A DNA stretch of 64,000 bases from Paenibacillus kobensis NBRC 15729 (GTDB taxonomy: Bacteria; Bacillota; Bacilli; Paenibacillales; Paenibacillaceae). Position 1 is the stretch's first letter. Every line of letters begins with the position of its first letter. The stretch is from assembly GCF_004000825.1 (NCBI RefSeq), contig NZ_BILZ01000011.1, forward strand, positions 1-64,000, in the 5' to 3' direction. The translations under genes and the position numbers were made by a program. Positions 62,316 to 64,000 of the stretch are shown here, piece after piece. The notes beneath the pieces were generated by a model that was not told the DNA's origin, searched no databases, and saw only the letters and a list, made by a program, of their open reading frames with translations.

Positions 62316-62346
62316 GTCACAATCTAAATTTCAGGAGGAATCCGCT

Positions 62347-63957
62347 ATGAATACGAACGTGAACATCAATTCCGAAGCGAATACGAACGCCAACAAACAA
62401 CGAATCCAAATTTTCGATACGACGATGCGCGACGGCGAGCAGTCGCCTGGTGCATCCATCGATTCCGGCCGCAAAATCGTCATCGCCCGCCAGCTCGCCA
62501 AGCTGGGCGTCGACGTGATTGAGCCGGGCTTTGCCATCTCAAGTCCGGGCGACTTTGCTGCTATCCAGCACATTTCCCGCGAGATCCAGACGGTTGAAAT
62601 CGCAGGCTTCGCCCGCTGTGTGAAGGCGGATATCGATGCCGCCGTGCGAGCGACAGTGGATGCGGCGAGGCGCCGGCTGCACCTGTTCATCTCGTCATCG
62701 GATATCCATCTGAACTTCCAGATTCGCAAGTCCCGCGAGCAGGTCATTCAGATTGCCCGCGATATGATCAGCTACGGCAAGCAGTTCGTGGACGAGATCG
62801 AATTCTCGGCGATGGATTCGACCCGGTCGGGCCGTGACTTCGTCATCGAGCTGGTGGAAGCGGCGATCGACTCCGGCGCAACGGTCATCAATCTGCCGGA
62901 TACGCTCGGCTATGCGATGCCGCACGAGGTGGAGGATCTGTTCCGTACGGTTCGCCGTCAGGCACGCGGAGCGGACCGCGTCCGGTTCAGCGCCCATTGC
63001 CATAACGATCTCGGGATGGCGGTCGCTAACAGTATCGCTGCAATTCGCGGCGGCGCAACGCAGATCGAAGTGACCGTGAACGGCATTGGTGAACGGGCAG
63101 GCAACTGCTCGCTGGAGGAGCTCGTCATGGCGATCGAGACGCGCCAAGAAGCGCTGCAGGCCGAGACGGACATCGTTCAGTCGGAAATTTTCGAGACATC
63201 GCGTCTCGTCAGCCGCACGATGCGTTTCCCGATCGCGTTCAACAAGCCGATCGTCGGACGCAACGCATTCCAGCACGAATCGGGCATTCATCAGGACGGC
63301 CTGCTCAAGAACCGCAACACGTACGAGATTATGGATCCGGAAGCGATGGGGATCCCGCGGAGCATGATCATACTGGGCAAATCGTCCGGACGCCATGCGA
63401 TCAAGCACCGGCTGTCGGAATTCGGCATTATCGTCAGCGACGAGCAGATGCAGGGAGTGTACGAGAAATTTATTGCCGCTGCCGATGAGAAGAAGATTGT
63501 GACCGACAGCGAGCTGATCCGCATGGCCGGCGAAGCGACCGAGACCCAGCCCGATCCGTTCGTGCTGGTCGATCTGCAGGTCATCTCCGGTACGCAGCGC
63601 GGACGCGTCGCATCGGTAACGATTCGGGACGACAGCGGACAGGAGCGGTCGTACTCCGCAGTCGGCGAAGGTCCTCTGGAAGCCGTCATCCGCTGCATCC
63701 AGCAGGCGATACCGGCAGAAGCGGAATTCGAGGACCTGGAGCTGCACTCGCTGTCGACTGGAGAGGACGCGTACGGCGAGGCGGTCGTGACCATCGTGTA
63801 CGATGGCCAGCGCTGCCGGGGGACATCGATTCACCGGGATATTGTACTGGCGGCGGCACAGGCATACGTTGCCGCATGCAATCAAGCGATTATGGGCGGC
63901 GCGGCGAGGCCGGCTGCTGACCAGCAGGCTGCCGCATCGGAGCAGTCAGCCGTATAA
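62347..63957 (+). CDS. leuA: 2-isopropylmalate synthase
   Basis: 536 residues from ATG 62347, with AGGAGG 9 nt upstream. The frame stays open upstream through the T-box leader, but those starts have no meaning for the protein. TIM-barrel domain with [13 protein letters not shown] and H-C-H-N-D-L-G-M-A, then the C-terminal LeuA allosteric domain (about 385-510). It condenses acetyl-CoA with 2-oxoisovalerate, the first step of leucine synthesis, and is feedback-controlled by leucine. The tail is Ala/Gln-rich. Confidence 0.95.
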   Translation: MNTNVNINSEANTNANKQRIQIFDTTMRDGEQSPGASIDSGRKIVIARQLAKLGVDVIEPGFAISSPGDFAAIQHISREIQTVEIAGFARCVKADIDAAVRATVDAARRRLHLFISSSDIHLNFQIRKSREQVIQIARDMISYGKQFVDEIEFSAMDSTRSGRDFVIELVEAAIDSGATVINLPDTLGYAMPHEVEDLFRTVRRQARGADRVRFSAHCHNDLGMAVANSIAAIRGGATQIEVTVNGIGERAGNCSLEELVMAIETRQEALQAETDIVQSEIFETSRLVSRTMRFPIAFNKPIVGRNAFQHESGIHQDGLLKNRNTYEIMDPEAMGIPRSMIILGKSSGRHAIKHRLSEFGIIVSDEQMQGVYEKFIAAADEKKIVTDSELIRMAGEATETQPDPFVLVDLQVISGTQRGRVASVTIRDDSGQERSYSAVGEGPLEAVIRCIQQAIPAEAEFEDLELHSLSTGEDAYGEAVVTIVYDGQRCRGTSIHRDIVLAAAQAYVAACNQAIMGGAARPAADQQAAASEQSAV

Positions 63958-63978
63958 CCGAAAGGGAGAGGAAACGGC

Positions 63979-64000
63979 ATGAAGAGCTCGATTATCGACT
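63979..64000 (+). CDS. start of next gene, truncated by window end
   Basis: ATG at 63979 follows AAAGGGAGAGG; only seven codons are visible (M-K-S-S-I-I-D). Position 21 nt after leuA suggests a branched-chain amino acid gene in the same operon, but the product cannot be told. Confidence 0.4.

Noticed and set aside
61945-62346. 134-codon N-terminal extension of leuA
   Set aside because: The stretch is the second T-box; a strong ribosome site precedes ATG 62347 and the extension matches no LeuA protein.

Overview
The window looks like a chromosomal segment of a spore-forming Gram-positive bacterium of the family Paenibacillaceae (Paenibacillus or a close relative). The reasons are strong purine-rich ribosome binding sites, several TTG/GTG starts, an SspH-type spore protein, T-box leaders, copper-amine-oxidase-like stalk domains, a two-protein LigD plus Ku repair set, and an exopolysaccharide locus of the Paenibacillus/Bacillus type. 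No tRNA, rRNA, CRISPR array or intact insertion sequence was seen.

Layout. 1-7500: the tail of a YhgE/Pip membrane protein, a secreted GDSL esterase and the large subunit of glutamate synthase. 7300-8450: two minus-strand genes, one of them an XRE regulator, followed by an operator-rich promoter region. 8450-29040: a long exopolysaccharide locus with a tyrosine phosphatase/kinase module, a structured leader RNA, galU, a priming sugar transferase, glycosyltransferases, an AT-rich Wzy/Wzx block, dTDP-rhamnose genes (rfbACBD), GDP-mannose synthesis (manC), UDP-glucuronate synthesis (ugd) and a large secreted multidomain protein. 29100-36200: a lasso-peptide cluster with nucleotidyltransferase, cyclase, a 51-residue precursor, an HPr-kinase-like peptide kinase, PqqD-like B1, transglutaminase-like B2 and an ABC exporter. 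36245-39200: an LCP protein, two PilZ-like proteins and two small unknown proteins. 39300-42700: a two-gene ABC exporter, a bactofilin and an M23 peptidase. 42800-49400: LigD polymerase, DNA ligase and Ku, interrupted by an amidase and a UDP-GlcNAc 2-epimerase. 49500-52000: small spore-type genes and an ArsB-like transporter. 52300-57900: a YitT protein, a MITE and the thiL-tsaE-tsaB-rimI-tsaD operon. 58300-64000: a methyltransferase, a secreted CBM2 protein, then tandem leucine T-boxes ahead of leuA.

How the parts connect. The most interesting regulatory signal is a 15-bp palindrome, GATAC-N5-GTATC. It occurs at the promoters of the exopolysaccharide operon, the lasso operon, the PilZ pair and a small Cys-rich gene. 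It has the form of the operator recalled for the PBSX repressor Xre, and an Xre-like protein with a similar recognition helix is encoded beside the exopolysaccharide promoter. I infer a local regulon that ties polysaccharide, lasso peptide and envelope proteins together.

A second unexplained signal is a family of palindrome arrays in three intergenic regions (47961-48140, 53472-53667, 58045-58285). Each array has its own palindrome sequence, but all share a 51-52 bp repeat step broken once by a longer step. Arrays A and B also share a linker.
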